Below, piece after piece: positions 44,053 through 52,666 of a DNA stretch of 64,000 nucleotides. The notes beneath the pieces were generated by a model. It saw nothing but the letters and a program-made list of their open reading frames with translations. It was not told the origin of the DNA and ran no database searches. Made by a program: the position numbers and the translations under genes. This DNA comes from Spirochaetia bacterium (GTDB lineage Bacteria > Spirochaetota > UBA4802 > UBA5550), in assembly GCA_009885955.1 (NCBI GenBank), contig VFJS01000031.1, forward strand, positions 124,001-188,000, given 5' to 3'. The first letter of the stretch is position 1, and the number at the start of each line of letters is the position of its first letter.

Positions 44053-44853
44053 ATGGATACCATGTCTGATAACATACAGGCGGTAAGATTCATCCTATTT
44101 TTCGCGGGGCTGATTATTTTTTTCGCGGCTGAACTGTTCTGTTCCTACAGGTCTCCCGGCGAATCAAAATTCAGCCGCTGGATTACCAACCTCTCCACTG
44201 CAGGAATTAATTCCCTGGCCTTAAATATTCTTTTTTCGGCGATGATTGCAGAAGCCGGCTCCGGTGCCTTGGATAAAAAATATGGCTTACTGAACCGGCT
44301 TGACCTCCCCTTTTTATTAAAATTAATTTCGGTAATTTTGATCATGGACCTGATGCTCTATGTATGGCATCTCCTCAACCACGTGGTTCCCTTTCTCTGG
44401 AGGTTCCACAGAGTCCATCACTCTGATCTGAACATGGATGTCTCCACTGCAACCAGGTTCCATGCCGGGGAACTTATGATCTCGGCGCTGATAAAGATAG
44501 GCCTCATGAATGCGCTGGGCATCGATCTCATCCAGAATGCCCTTTTTGAAAGCGCTATCGTACTGGCAGCACAGATTCAGCACAGCAGTATAAAGGTCCC
44601 AGCGGCATTCGAGAGGGCGTATATTCTTCTCTTTGTCCCGCCTTCTATGCACAGGGTCCATCATTCGGTCATTATCAGGGAAAGGAACAGCAACTACGGG
44701 ACGATATTTTCAATATGGGACAGGCTCTTCAGAACACTTAAAATGAATGTGGACCAGGAAAAGTTAAAAATCGGTATGGGAACCTACCGTGACCCGGCAG
44801 AACTGGGGATTATCAACCTGCTCCTGATGCCCTTTACAAAATCTGCACGATGA
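44053..44853 (+). CDS. fatty acid hydroxylase / sterol desaturase family membrane protein
   Basis: A 266-residue inner-membrane di-iron oxygenase-fold protein. Histidine boxes are complete: HLLNH, HRVHH and MHRVHH, spaced as in the fatty-acid hydroxylase superfamily, plus QHS before the last. About four to five membrane helices are present. It would hydroxylate or desaturate a lipid. The precise substrate is unknown. Starts are unclear: a strong ribosome site leads to an ATG at 44022 in a different frame, which codes for a 15-residue peptide ending at 44069. The start at 44053 or 44062 lies inside that short frame, so translation may be coupled to a leader peptide. Confidence 0.82.
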   Translation: MDTMSDNIQAVRFILFFAGLIIFFAAELFCSYRSPGESKFSRWITNLSTAGINSLALNILFSAMIAEAGSGALDKKYGLLNRLDLPFLLKLISVILIMDLMLYVWHLLNHVVPFLWRFHRVHHSDLNMDVSTATRFHAGELMISALIKIGLMNALGIDLIQNALFESAIVLAAQIQHSSIKVPAAFERAYILLFVPPSMHRVHHSVIIRERNSNYGTIFSIWDRLFRTLKMNVDQEKLKIGMGTYRDPAELGIINLLLMPFTKSAR

Positions 44854-44966
44854 TTTACTACATGCCAATCATCCGATACCTGAGAAGCAGTTTTGCAACA
44901 CCCCCCGGCTGTATCATTTTATTCTCTTAAGGCAACCCTGAAAACGTATCTCAATATACTGATATC

Positions 44967-46079
44967 TCAAATTCTTATAAATATCCTCTTCTTATGCAGA
45001 ACCAGGGCTGCAAAAAAAAGAACCAGCAGCAGAAACACAGGCCAGGCCAATGACCCGGCTTCATGGCCCAGATATTTTGCAAGGTATTCCGTATATATAT
45101 GGCCCTTTAATAAAACAGGCATCTCGCCTGGCGCGGCGACATTGATCAATGCCCCCGCCTTTGCAAAGACTATTGAGATGAGATACATGAGTATGGAATT
45201 GCTGCCGAAAATTATCAGCGGCAGGGATGCCCGGGTGTACCCCCTGTAATCCATGAGCCAGTGCAGTGCCGTAAGTATATTCAATGCGATACCCGAAGTG
45301 ACGAGGACAAAGGTCCCGGTCCATAGCTGTTTGTTCACAGGCATGAAAGGTTCAATGAGGAAGGATAAAAGTATCATCGCGTTTGCTGTAATGAGAAGGG
45401 GCTTGATCTTTCCCGGAATACCGGTTTTTGATGCAATCCATTCTCCTGAATAATATCCGGACAGGACTGACAGTATGGACGGGATTGTGCTCATGGCCCC
45501 CTCGGGCTCCAGTCCCGGTATCCATGTATGCCTTCCCAGGAGAAGTGTATCCAGGTACTGGACGAAGTTCCCGTCCCTGGCCCAGGGGTCATCTCCCCTG
45601 CCGGGGAATGGTGCCAGGGCCATGATGAGCCAGTAGATGAAAAAAAGGAAAATGGCCCATGCAGCCCTTCCCCTCTTTCCGGAATAAACCGTAATTATTG
45701 ATGCAAAGATATACGTGAGGCCTATCCTCTGGAGCACACCGAAGATCCTCATCCCGGAAAAATCAAATTTCGGGACAAGGCCGGCCAGGACCCCCAGGAG
45801 AATAAGGATAAGCCCCCTGCGCAGAAATTTCAGATGGAGGCTGCTGGCATCGGGAATACCTGCCGTACCAGGAGACAGGGGCATGGCAGCACCCATGATA
45901 AAAAGGAAAAACGGGAACACCAGGTCTGCAGGAGTGCACCCGTGCCACGGTGCATGTTTAAGAAAATCGGGGAAATATCCGGCGCTGCCCGGATTGTTTA
46001 CCAGTATCATCAGGGCTATGGTGCCGCCCCTGAAGGCATCGATGGAGGCAATCCTGCCCCTGTCCCGGCCGGTTTCCAT
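44967..46079 (-). CDS. NagX/HGSNAT-like acyltransferase-family membrane protein (DUF5009)
   Basis: A 370-residue protein with about ten membrane helices. The N-terminus RIASIDAFRGGTIALMILVNN, followed by HAPWHGCTPADLVFPFFLFIMGAAM, is the signature of the heparan-alpha-glucosaminide N-acetyltransferase-like family (NagX, DUF5009/DUF1624). In this family a histidine in the first luminal loop (HAPWHG) transfers an acetyl group across the membrane to an amino sugar. In bacteria the acceptor is generally unknown, probably a cell-envelope glycan. It lies 15 bp after the DUF2207 gene and may be in the same operon. Confidence 0.85.
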   Translation of the reverse strand: METGRDRGRIASIDAFRGGTIALMILVNNPGSAGYFPDFLKHAPWHGCTPADLVFPFFLFIMGAAMPLSPGTAGIPDASSLHLKFLRRGLILILLGVLAGLVPKFDFSGMRIFGVLQRIGLTYIFASIITVYSGKRGRAAWAIFLFFIYWLIMALAPFPGRGDDPWARDGNFVQYLDTLLLGRHTWIPGLEPEGAMSTIPSILSVLSGYYSGEWIASKTGIPGKIKPLLITANAMILLSFLIEPFMPVNKQLWTGTFVLVTSGIALNILTALHWLMDYRGYTRASLPLIIFGSNSILMYLISIVFAKAGALINVAAPGEMPVLLKGHIYTEYLAKYLGHEAGSLAWPVFLLLVLFFAALVLHKKRIFIRI

Positions 46080-46094
46080 TCTGCTATATATTCA

Positions 46095-48869
46095 TCAAAC
46101 CTTCTCAACCCCTGCAAGGAGCCAGTCGTTGTTTACAGCCGGCAGGTCTGCACCGCAGTAAACGCACTTCACCGCGTCGGTCTCCGGAAGCGGCGCGCCG
46201 CAGTTGGGGCAGCTCGGGTCTGCCAGGCCGAACTTGTTGCTCATGCCCAGGGGCATTTTCAGGGTGAACCGGTGGTCCCTGTGGCCGGGCTCGGTGTTCT
46301 TTAAAAATGACGCGCTCCAGAGTATGAGCACCTTGGCCGTTACCGAGTCATCATTGAGACGTACCGACTCAAGGTCAACGGCTCCCACGGATGCCTCGGC
46401 CAGGTACATGCCCTCGGGCCTGAAGGAAGAGAGGAATCCGGGCGCAGCGTCCCTGCCCAGGGGCAGGCTCGTCCCGCGCACTCTACAGTAGAGCCATCTC
46501 CAGAACAGGAACGAGGCCCTGTCCTCAATTATTTCCCTGTTGATAGACAGGTTTTTTCCCTCAAGTCCGGAAAGGCCATCGATTTCGTCTGCCGATGCCG
46601 CGCTCCACTCCTCTTCCTGCGTTATCTCGGAAAGCACCCAGTCATATTCCCCGGAGTTGTAGACCGAACCGCAGCTGGGGCATTTATTCACGGCGCTGAA
46701 GTCGTCGGGGACATAGCCGCAGTTGGGGCACTGCCCCTTCATCATGTCCTTGCTGAAATCGGTCTTCGCACCCCTCTTCCTGGTAAATGAGTAGATCTCG
46801 GTGAAAGGCTCGCTATCGGCCCTGTCCACTGCCTTTTTCTTCTCCTCTGCCGAAAGCCCGGCGGAAACGGTGACATCCCTGGCCTTTGCCGAAATGGATA
46901 CATGGAGCGTCTGGTAATTCAGGGAGGTGCTGATGTCTATGACCGATATTTTTTTTATCTTGTAGTTCCCCATGATGTTCTGTACGCCTTCATCCTTCAT
47001 CATGAGCTCCAGCTGCAGGCGGTACCGGCTGTATATCCCCTGGGACACATAATTCCTCACCGGCAGCATGTTGCCGTCGGACCATGCCCTCTGGATGTTT
47101 TCCGATATCTCCCCGGACCTCTTGTAGAAATGATCTATGGAGAATTCCGGATCTTCCGATTGTATCCGCTGAAGTATATCATCACTGAAGGCCAGTTCCG
47201 TCGGCGCGGCATCCTCCAGTGCCTCCCTTGTCCTCTTCCGTATCCTGAGAATGATAACAAGGGCGATGATACCGGCGATAACAAGCACAACTGCAAGGGA
47301 AGTGAAAATCCTCCATGAATGAAAGTACCATGAATTGGCAGCTTTTATGAACCCCTTCTTAAAAAAACCTGGCGAGGTGAATCCCTTATCGGGCATGTAT
47401 AACCTGAGCTTTACTGTCTGGCCGCCGAAAAGCCCCTCATTGAATTTCACTTTCAGAATTTTCCCTTCCCAGCTCCGTCCCGCATCCACGCTCCTCATAA
47501 GGAGCCACTGATTTTTATACCTGTTCTCCACGAAGAGCTCGCTCCGTATACCGTCCTTATCGGCGAACTGGGGAAACTCAACCTCAAGTTCTATGTCCCC
47601 TGTCTCCTTGTAATGGGTATAGGGGATCAGGATATCGATGAAGTGGCTTTTCCCTTCATAGAATGTCCCCCAGGTTGAATACTCAAGATTATATTTCGCC
47701 TGGCCCGGTTTCACCCTGTCGCCCAGGTATATGACATTTTTGGAATAATTGCTTCCGGAAATTGATTTCTTCTTAAAAGACCAGTAGTATGCCGGCTTCC
47801 TCCACTTTTCATCGGTAACTGCCCCTGGGGAATCGGGGTCCGATATGATATAAGGGGCATCGGCGGTAACCATTATTTTCCCCGTATCCTTCTTAACATT
47901 GAAGGTATACTCACTCTTCACATCGATGATACGGTCGGAATTTATTTTGACCCTGTGGGTGATATTTTCAATGGCAACGGTTTCATCTTTCAAGATACCC
48001 TTACCAAAAATCGCCGCGAAAGCCTCTTTTTTGTAAAATTTTTCAGGAAAGACCGCCCTTATTTCTATGGTCTCCCAGCTTTTAATCTCACGCTTTATGT
48101 ATGCGGTGAACTGCGGGCCCGCGCTCTTGAATTCGATTATTTCAGGCTTAAACTCTCTGTAGGGGACTGCAGGGACTATCCTCACTTCAATCGATTCGAA
48201 TGACATGCCCAGGGGGGCCTGCACCATGATCGACGTACCCATGATCTTCTTCGTCAGGCCCGAGCGCCACAGAAGCGTGGGGCCCGGTTTGCCGGGGACT
48301 ATTGCGCCAGACACCCGGTAATCAATTTCATAGGTACGTGCGCCGGAGACCTTATGCTTTTCATCCCCTATTTCCATATACCCGTTGTTATAATTATTTT
48401 TCACCTTCCAGTTAGTGCTTGATGCCTTGGTAACGAACCATTTCATATACTGCGATTCCAGGTCGAACTTCCTCGTGATCCCGTTCTCCTCCGATGCCAG
48501 GTGGACATTGATCTCTTCATTGACATCAACAGTGGCATCGGGATTTACCTTGAGATGGACGGCGTAATGGCCAATGTCGTATGCATCGGTATAATGGGCA
48601 TAGGTTTTGGCAGAGGTTGATGATGATGATGATGATGATTTTGATCCGGAATAGGGCACAACGATGACCGATGGCCCGCGCCTTGGACTGCCCGATGATG
48701 AGCTTCTCGAAGAAGAGCTGGATCTTGATCCTGATTTTGAACCGCCTGACCGGTAGCTCTGGCCCCTCCCGGCCCTGGGGTAGACATCGCTGCGGCTTAT
48801 GAAAATAATAAACAGGATTACTGTAGAGACTGTTCCCAGCTTTTTCAAAAGTCCATTATACTGATTCAT
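46095..48869 (-). CDS. large DUF2207/TIM44-like membrane protein with zinc ribbons
   Basis: A 924-residue protein. Order: signal or anchor helix (residues 10-28), a Ser-rich low-complexity stretch (40-90, with runs of Ser/Lys), a DUF2207 extracytoplasmic beta domain (about 95-500), one membrane helix (about 533-560), a TIM44-like domain (about 575-690, with FSIDHFYKRSGEISENIQRAW), and two zinc-ribbon pairs, CPNC...CPSC near 712-735 and CPNC...CVYC near the C-terminus. The TIM44-like part and zinc ribbons would be cytoplasmic. The function of these proteins is not established; an envelope or secretion role is inferred. The ATG has GGAG upstream. It precedes the NagX-like gene on the same strand. 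Confidence 0.8.
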   Translation of the reverse strand: MNQYNGLLKKLGTVSTVILFIIFISRSDVYPRAGRGQSYRSGGSKSGSRSSSSSRSSSSGSPRRGPSVIVVPYSGSKSSSSSSSTSAKTYAHYTDAYDIGHYAVHLKVNPDATVDVNEEINVHLASEENGITRKFDLESQYMKWFVTKASSTNWKVKNNYNNGYMEIGDEKHKVSGARTYEIDYRVSGAIVPGKPGPTLLWRSGLTKKIMGTSIMVQAPLGMSFESIEVRIVPAVPYREFKPEIIEFKSAGPQFTAYIKREIKSWETIEIRAVFPEKFYKKEAFAAIFGKGILKDETVAIENITHRVKINSDRIIDVKSEYTFNVKKDTGKIMVTADAPYIISDPDSPGAVTDEKWRKPAYYWSFKKKSISGSNYSKNVIYLGDRVKPGQAKYNLEYSTWGTFYEGKSHFIDILIPYTHYKETGDIELEVEFPQFADKDGIRSELFVENRYKNQWLLMRSVDAGRSWEGKILKVKFNEGLFGGQTVKLRLYMPDKGFTSPGFFKKGFIKAANSWYFHSWRIFTSLAVVLVIAGIIALVIILRIRKRTREALEDAAPTELAFSDDILQRIQSEDPEFSIDHFYKRSGEISENIQRAWSDGNMLPVRNYVSQGIYSRYRLQLELMMKDEGVQNIMGNYKIKKISVIDISTSLNYQTLHVSISAKARDVTVSAGLSAEEKKKAVDRADSEPFTEIYSFTRKRGAKTDFSKDMMKGQCPNCGYVPDDFSAVNKCPSCGSVYNSGEYDWVLSEITQEEEWSAASADEIDGLSGLEGKNLSINREIIEDRASFLFWRWLYCRVRGTSLPLGRDAAPGFLSSFRPEGMYLAEASVGAVDLESVRLNDDSVTAKVLILWSASFLKNTEPGHRDHRFTLKMPLGMSNKFGLADPSCPNCGAPLPETDAVKCVYCGADLPAVNNDWLLAGVEKV

Positions 48870-49309
48870 ATTTATCTCCAGATCTGATATAATATTCCTG
48901 CAAATTGTATCTGTTCATTCCTCAAAATTTGCTCACGGATATACACGGATTTTCACGGATTGTTTTATTTTTTCAAAGACATATTAAAAATTCTATTCTT
49001 CCCCAATAATTGCACCTTCATGAGAATCATATTTAATTATTCGGAATTCCCTTATTATAAACAATCTTTCCCGTTTCTGTTTTATCAATGTTTGTCCGTG
49101 AAAATCCGTGAGCAATATTTTTTCTTCATATTTCAGCAGTTACTGCGCATTACTTACTGGCTGCCGGTCCCGGGAAAGGTCACGTATGACTATGACGTCA
49201 GGGCAAATGAATAGTAACAATCTTCAATAACCCATATACAATAGTTCCGGCAAAGAATCAATCAAAAAAATGCAGGCCGGAACCAATTATTTACCTGCAC
49301 CGGGCTGTA
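48870..49309. other. intergenic region with a long hairpin
   Basis: 440 bp. The stretch 48931-49115 is the CACGGAT palindromic repeat (listed separately). A short plus-strand frame at 48960-49214 lies inside and beyond the repeat; it has no ribosome site and I do not treat it as a gene. Confidence 0.5.
48931..49115. repeat. long palindromic repeat of the CACGGAT family, copy 1
   Basis: Left arm gctcacggatatacacgga at 48931-48949, continuing ttttcacgga; right arm gtccgtgaaaatccgtgagc at 49094-49113. The two arms pair over about 20 bp around a loop of about 130 nt. A second copy is at 53619-53723. Confidence 0.7.
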
Positions 49310-49915
49310 TCATTGGCCCCTTACCTTTTTATCATACCTCTTCATATCCTCGGGATAATTAATATTGATAAATGACTGGAGCCCCGGATCATAAACCCTC
49401 AGAGATTCCTCGCTTATTACCCTGATCTTTGCCCGGCTGTAAAGATCGATGATTTTATAAGAGCCGCTTTTTATCTGTTCCTCCATGATGGGCAGAAGTT
49501 TTTTGCCATAGACTGCTAAGAGCGGCTCGTAGTGCCCTGAAATTTTTGCGACAGCGGCATCGTATCCATGGGATGAGTTGAGGATGTATTCTATCACTGC
49601 CGGATTGACGAAGGGCATGTCGCACGCAGTGACAAAAACCCTCTCGTGAACAGCAAGCGTGAGGCCGGAGAAGAGGCCGCCCAGGGAGCCCATGTCCCTG
49701 TATATGTCTCCGGTGAGGGTGACATTCAGGTAAAGGTATGACTCTGGAGTGTTTGTGACAATTATCACTTCATCGAAAAGAGCTCTGAATTTTTCCGTGA
49801 TGGAGTCGATGATCCTAACGCCGTTTATCTCGGCCATAGCCTTGTTCGAACCGAAGCGGCTGTTCCTGCCGCCGCTCAGTATAACCCCGGTAAAATCCCG
49901 GCCCGCCTTATTCAT
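49310..49915 (-). CDS. mobA: molybdenum cofactor guanylyltransferase MobA
   Basis: MobA attaches GMP to molybdopterin to make the bis-MGD cofactor. The N-terminal nucleotide-binding loop GVILSGGRNSRFGSNKAM is typical, as are RDMGSLGGLFSGL and VTACDMPFVNP. Length 201 is normal. It follows mobB in the same direction with a 25-bp gap. Its presence implies molybdo- or tungstoenzymes of the DMSO-reductase family elsewhere in the genome. Confidence 0.92.
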   Translation of the reverse strand: MNKAGRDFTGVILSGGRNSRFGSNKAMAEINGVRIIDSITEKFRALFDEVIIVTNTPESYLYLNVTLTGDIYRDMGSLGGLFSGLTLAVHERVFVTACDMPFVNPAVIEYILNSSHGYDAAVAKISGHYEPLLAVYGKKLLPIMEEQIKSGSYKIIDLYSRAKIRVISEESLRVYDPGLQSFININYPEDMKRYDKKVRGQ

Positions 49916-49940
49916 AGTCCCCTGCTCAGCCCTTTCATTC

Positions 49941-50591
49941 TCACTCCCTGTCTATCCTGATCCGTATTTTACCCGGGCTCCCGCAGCCCTTAAGGGAGGA
50001 TATCATGCCGTATATGGCCCTGGTGAGCATGGAGCTGATGAAAGGCTTTAATGGCACCATCTCTCCGTCGATTTCCAGGGCAATCCCGCCTTTCTCCCCT
50101 TCCCGGAGAAATTTCTGTTCAATCAGGGTAGCCAGGCCGCCGGCATCATTGATGTCATACTGTGGCACGCCGAGGTCGTGAATTATGTCCGTGGCCAGAG
50201 CCAGGAGGTTGTCATCGGCTGTGCATAAAAGATCTGGATAGGCCTCCTTCCGGTAGACCTCGATCTTGGGTTTGCTGTTTCCCTTGTATCCCTCGGTGAT
50301 GATCAGGTCCACACCGTCCATATATTTAAATACTATCTCGTCGATATCCATGTCACGGTCCGTGTCGGTTATGACTGCGGCCTTTGCCGGAGAGGATATC
50401 ACGGTGATACGGGAGCCCGCTGCCCTGTGCCGGTAGCTGTCCTTCCCCTCCCGGTCTATGTCAAAGCCGTGGACATCGTGCTTTATGGTGCCGATGCGGT
50501 AACCCCTTGAAGTTAATTCCCTCACGAGCTTTTCAATAAGGGTTGTTTTGCCGGTATCGCTCCGGCCGACTATTGAAACCACCGGTATCAT
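49941..50591 (-). CDS. mobB: molybdopterin-guanine dinucleotide biosynthesis protein MobB
   Basis: A P-loop GTPase that assists MobA. Motifs: VSIVGRSDTGKTTLIEKL (Walker A), TIKHDVHGFDIDREGKDSYRHRAAG, and LIITEGYKGNSKPKIEV. At 216 residues it is longer than E. coli MobB (about 175): a C-terminal extension (about 165-216, LEIDGEMVPLKPFISSML) is present, seen in some anaerobes. GGAGG lies upstream of the ATG. The gene is followed by mobA. Confidence 0.93.
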   Translation of the reverse strand: MIPVVSIVGRSDTGKTTLIEKLVRELTSRGYRIGTIKHDVHGFDIDREGKDSYRHRAAGSRITVISSPAKAAVITDTDRDMDIDEIVFKYMDGVDLIITEGYKGNSKPKIEVYRKEAYPDLLCTADDNLLALATDIIHDLGVPQYDINDAGGLATLIEQKFLREGEKGGIALEIDGEMVPLKPFISSMLTRAIYGMISSLKGCGSPGKIRIRIDRE

Positions 50592-50995
50592 TATATACCT
50601 CCGCCAGAATAGATGTCATCACACAATCTTAATAAAAATAATCCCCGGGCTCATAGTTACCAGCCCCGTACATTACATTTGAAAAACTCCCGCTGTATGT
50701 CCAATCTTTTTCATAAGAAATATAACCACGAAAAGCTCGAAAATCACGAAAATGCTATATTTTTTATTTCGTGATTTTCGTGGTTAAAAATTCTTTCTCC
50801 GCCTCCGCACGAGGTATCATTATCAATATTTAATAATTGACATGGACATCAACCTGTGCCAATGATGAATGGGCGGGAAATTATCCCTGGTTACACCGGA
50901 TTTGTAATATGATAATATAATCCTTGTATTGATCCGGACCATATGAATTCCCGGAATTTTTCAAATTATTTCTGCATAATCAAACTATTTTTTTA
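50592..50995. other. intergenic region with a palindromic repeat
   Basis: 404 bp between the divergent mobB and vapBC genes. It contains the CACGAAA palindromic repeat (50724-50785). No gene is visible; the rest is AT-rich. Confidence 0.5.
50724..50785. repeat. palindromic repeat of the CACGAAA family, copy 1
   Basis: Left arm aaccacgaaaagctcgaaaa with a second unit tcacgaaaat; right arm ttcgtgattttcgtggtt (50768-50785). The arms pair over about 18 bp with a short AT-rich loop. A second copy is at 51716-51766, so the pair brackets the vapBC module. A decayed piece is at about 19699-19727. Confidence 0.7.
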
Positions 50996-51050
50996 TTGAC
51001 ATTTTATTTCTCCTTACCTATTTTAAATAGGGTAAGGAGAAATAAAATGT
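50996..51050 (+). promoter_or_regulatory. promoter inside a 20-bp perfect palindrome, start of vapBC
   Basis: TTGACA at 50996-51001 and TATTTT at 51019-51024, 17 bp apart, form a good sigma-70-type promoter. A perfect 20-bp inverted repeat (50999-51018 and 51031-51050) with a 12-nt centre covers the spacer, the start site and the ribosome site AAGGAG plus ATG. The -10 element lies in the centre. AbrB-type antitoxins bind palindromes, so this is the likely autoregulatory operator. Confidence 0.75.
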
Positions 51051-51283
51051 TTTCAAAAATTACTTCAAAATTTCAAACGACAATCCCCAGGGAAATCAGG
51101 TCAAAGCTTAAGTTAACCAGAAATGATTCAATAGAATGGATTGATGATGCCGGCAAAATAATCATTAAACCGGCAAAAAATGATTTTTTGAATTTCCGGG
51201 GATCAATCAAGGTCGGTTCCGGCAGCATAGAAAATGATATTGAGTCATCTAAAAAAATGAGGGCACTTAAAGCAAATGAATAG
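51047..51283 (+). CDS. AbrB/SpoVT-fold antitoxin (VapB-like)
   Basis: A 78-residue DNA-binding antitoxin with the swapped-hairpin AbrB fold: MFSKITSKFQTTIPREIRSKLKLTRNDSIEWIDDAGKIIIKP is a complete AbrB domain. The C-terminal 30 residues should bind and block the toxin. The frame is open to 50996, but the ATG at 51047 has AAGGAG 7 nt upstream and gives the family's usual N-terminus. It overlaps the PIN-domain gene by 8 bp. Its promoter lies in a palindrome. Confidence 0.88.
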   Translation: MFSKITSKFQTTIPREIRSKLKLTRNDSIEWIDDAGKIIIKPAKNDFLNFRGSIKVGSGSIENDIESSKKMRALKANE

Positions 51284-51692
51284 CTACATTCTCGATACCA
51301 ATGCATTAATTTCATTTATAACGGACCGGGATATTCATCAACAAAGCAAAATAGCGGCATATTTCGAAGAGGCTGCAATGATGAATTGTGAATTGATTAT
51401 TATTGATGCCGTTATCAATGAATTCGTCTATGTACTTGAACAGGTTTACCGTATTAGACCAATTAAAATAGCTGATATGATAAAATCCCTGATTAAAACG
51501 CCGGGAATAAAGCTAATCGGTAGTTTTAATCTTGAATCCCTTCTTGATTTCTGGCCGGTAAAAATAGACGATTATGGTGATGCATCTCTTGCCCTGTATG
51601 CAAAAACGTCAAACATACCGATTATTACCTTTGATAAAAAACTGACAAAACAACTCATGAAGGAAAAAATTCCAGTTAAAAAACTCTATTAA
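51276..51692 (+). CDS. PIN-domain ribonuclease toxin (VapC-like)
   Basis: A 138-residue PIN-domain RNase. The acidic active site is visible: ILDTNALISF (first Asp), the INEFVYVL Glu, DYGDASLALYAK (Asp pair) and ITFDKKL. Such toxins cut tRNA or rRNA when the labile antitoxin is lost. Overlap of 8 bp with the antitoxin gene supports a working TA pair. No frameshift is present. It is flanked downstream by a palindromic repeat. Confidence 0.88.
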   Translation: MNSYILDTNALISFITDRDIHQQSKIAAYFEEAAMMNCELIIIDAVINEFVYVLEQVYRIRPIKIADMIKSLIKTPGIKLIGSFNLESLLDFWPVKIDDYGDASLALYAKTSNIPIITFDKKLTKQLMKEKIPVKKLY

Positions 51693-51715
51693 AAAAAAGA
51701 AGTATAACCACGAAA

Positions 51716-51766
51716 GGCTCGAAAATCACGAAAATGATATTTTTTTATTTCATAATTTTCGTGGTT
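51716..51766. repeat. palindromic repeat of the CACGAAA family, copy 2
   Basis: Left arm aaccacgaaaggctcgaaaa, second unit tcacgaaaat, right arm cataattttcgtggtt (51751-51766), a slightly decayed version of the copy at 50724. It follows the vapC-like gene by 24 bp and could act as a terminator hairpin. Confidence 0.65.
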
Positions 51767-51938
51767 ACTATTTATTAATCTCCGCGCCTCCGCGCCTCCG
51801 CGTGACACATCTTTTTTCATATTAAATCATTGACACCGCCCTAAACATCAGGTATTATGAATCAGCAGGGATTTTACCGGCCTTTTCATGAGGAAGCCAT
51901 AATCCCCGGGATCTATAAATTAACTGGCAGGTATACAT

Positions 51939-52403
51939 ATGAGAGAAATAAAATTGAAACCAGGGGACGCCGCTCCCGACTTTACTTTAAAAGATCAGTT
52001 TGACGGTGATGTGACCCTTTCTGCGCTGAAAGGCAAAAAGGTACTCCTCTCCTTCCACCCGCTTGCCTGGACCGGCGTATGTGAAATCCAGATGAGATCC
52101 CTGGAGCAGAAATGCAGGGCACTGGGAGAGCTGAACACCATAGCCCTGGGCATAAGCGTGGACAGCGCCCCGTGCAAAAAGGAGTGGGCAGACTACATAG
52201 ACGTGGAGAATACACAGCTCCTGTCCGATTTCTGGCCCCACGGCGATGTGGCAAAAAAATATGACCTCTTTATTGAAAAGGCAGGTATATCGGGCAGGGC
52301 AAATATCCTTATAGATGAAAAAGGAAAAATCGAGCTCGTTAAAATATATGAAATCCCTGAAATCCCCGATATTGAAGAGATTATCAGGTTCATAAAAAAA
52401 TAA
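51939..52403 (+). CDS. peroxiredoxin (AhpC/TSA family)
   Basis: A 154-residue thiol peroxidase. The peroxidatic motif is PLAWTGVC (Pro-x3-Thr-x2-Cys, Cys near residue 47). A second conserved Cys (PCKKEW near 85) may act as resolving residue. It reduces hydrogen peroxide or organic peroxides using thioredoxin. Start is supported by a weak AGG site. It stands alone between the toxin-antitoxin pair and cysK. Confidence 0.9.
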   Translation: MREIKLKPGDAAPDFTLKDQFDGDVTLSALKGKKVLLSFHPLAWTGVCEIQMRSLEQKCRALGELNTIALGISVDSAPCKKEWADYIDVENTQLLSDFWPHGDVAKKYDLFIEKAGISGRANILIDEKGKIELVKIYEIPEIPDIEEIIRFIKK

Positions 52404-52585
52404 TTCAACCTCATCCTCATTCTTCCACAAATAAAGCTCCAGGAGCTCAGAAGCCTCTATGGAGAGGCCCATGGCAAGGTTTTTAGGGGAGTGAAATTTT
52501 CTCCAGTCCCTCTCGTCCCCTTATCTCCCTACCTTATCCCCCTATCTCCTTTTATTACATTTTTTTTATTTTTTTAAAAATTAAT

Positions 52586-52630
52586 TTGACAATAATATCA
52601 ATACCCTACTATTTAGAGTCAAATGGTAGT
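52586..52630 (+). promoter_or_regulatory. cysK promoter with IscR/Rrf2-like operator
   Basis: TTGACA (52586-52591) and TACTAT (52607-52612, 15-bp spacing) form a probable promoter. Overlapping it is ATACCCTACT...AGTCAAATGGTA (52601-52628), of which the left half matches nine of ten bases of the IscR type-1 half-site ATASYYGACT. An Rrf2 regulator gene of the IscR type lies at 57624 in the same cluster. The right half is poorer, so the site is only a candidate. Confidence 0.4.
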
Positions 52631-52666
52631 AATTAAATACTTTAATAAAAATCTCAGGAGTTTGTT

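Noticed and set aside
48960-49214. 84-codon frame between the DUF2207 gene and mobA
   Set aside because: Starts within a palindromic repeat, has no ribosome site and no recognisable product.
52404-52585. Riboswitch upstream of cysK
   Set aside because: No SAM- or T-box-like pattern is visible; the region is mostly simple T- and C-rich sequence.
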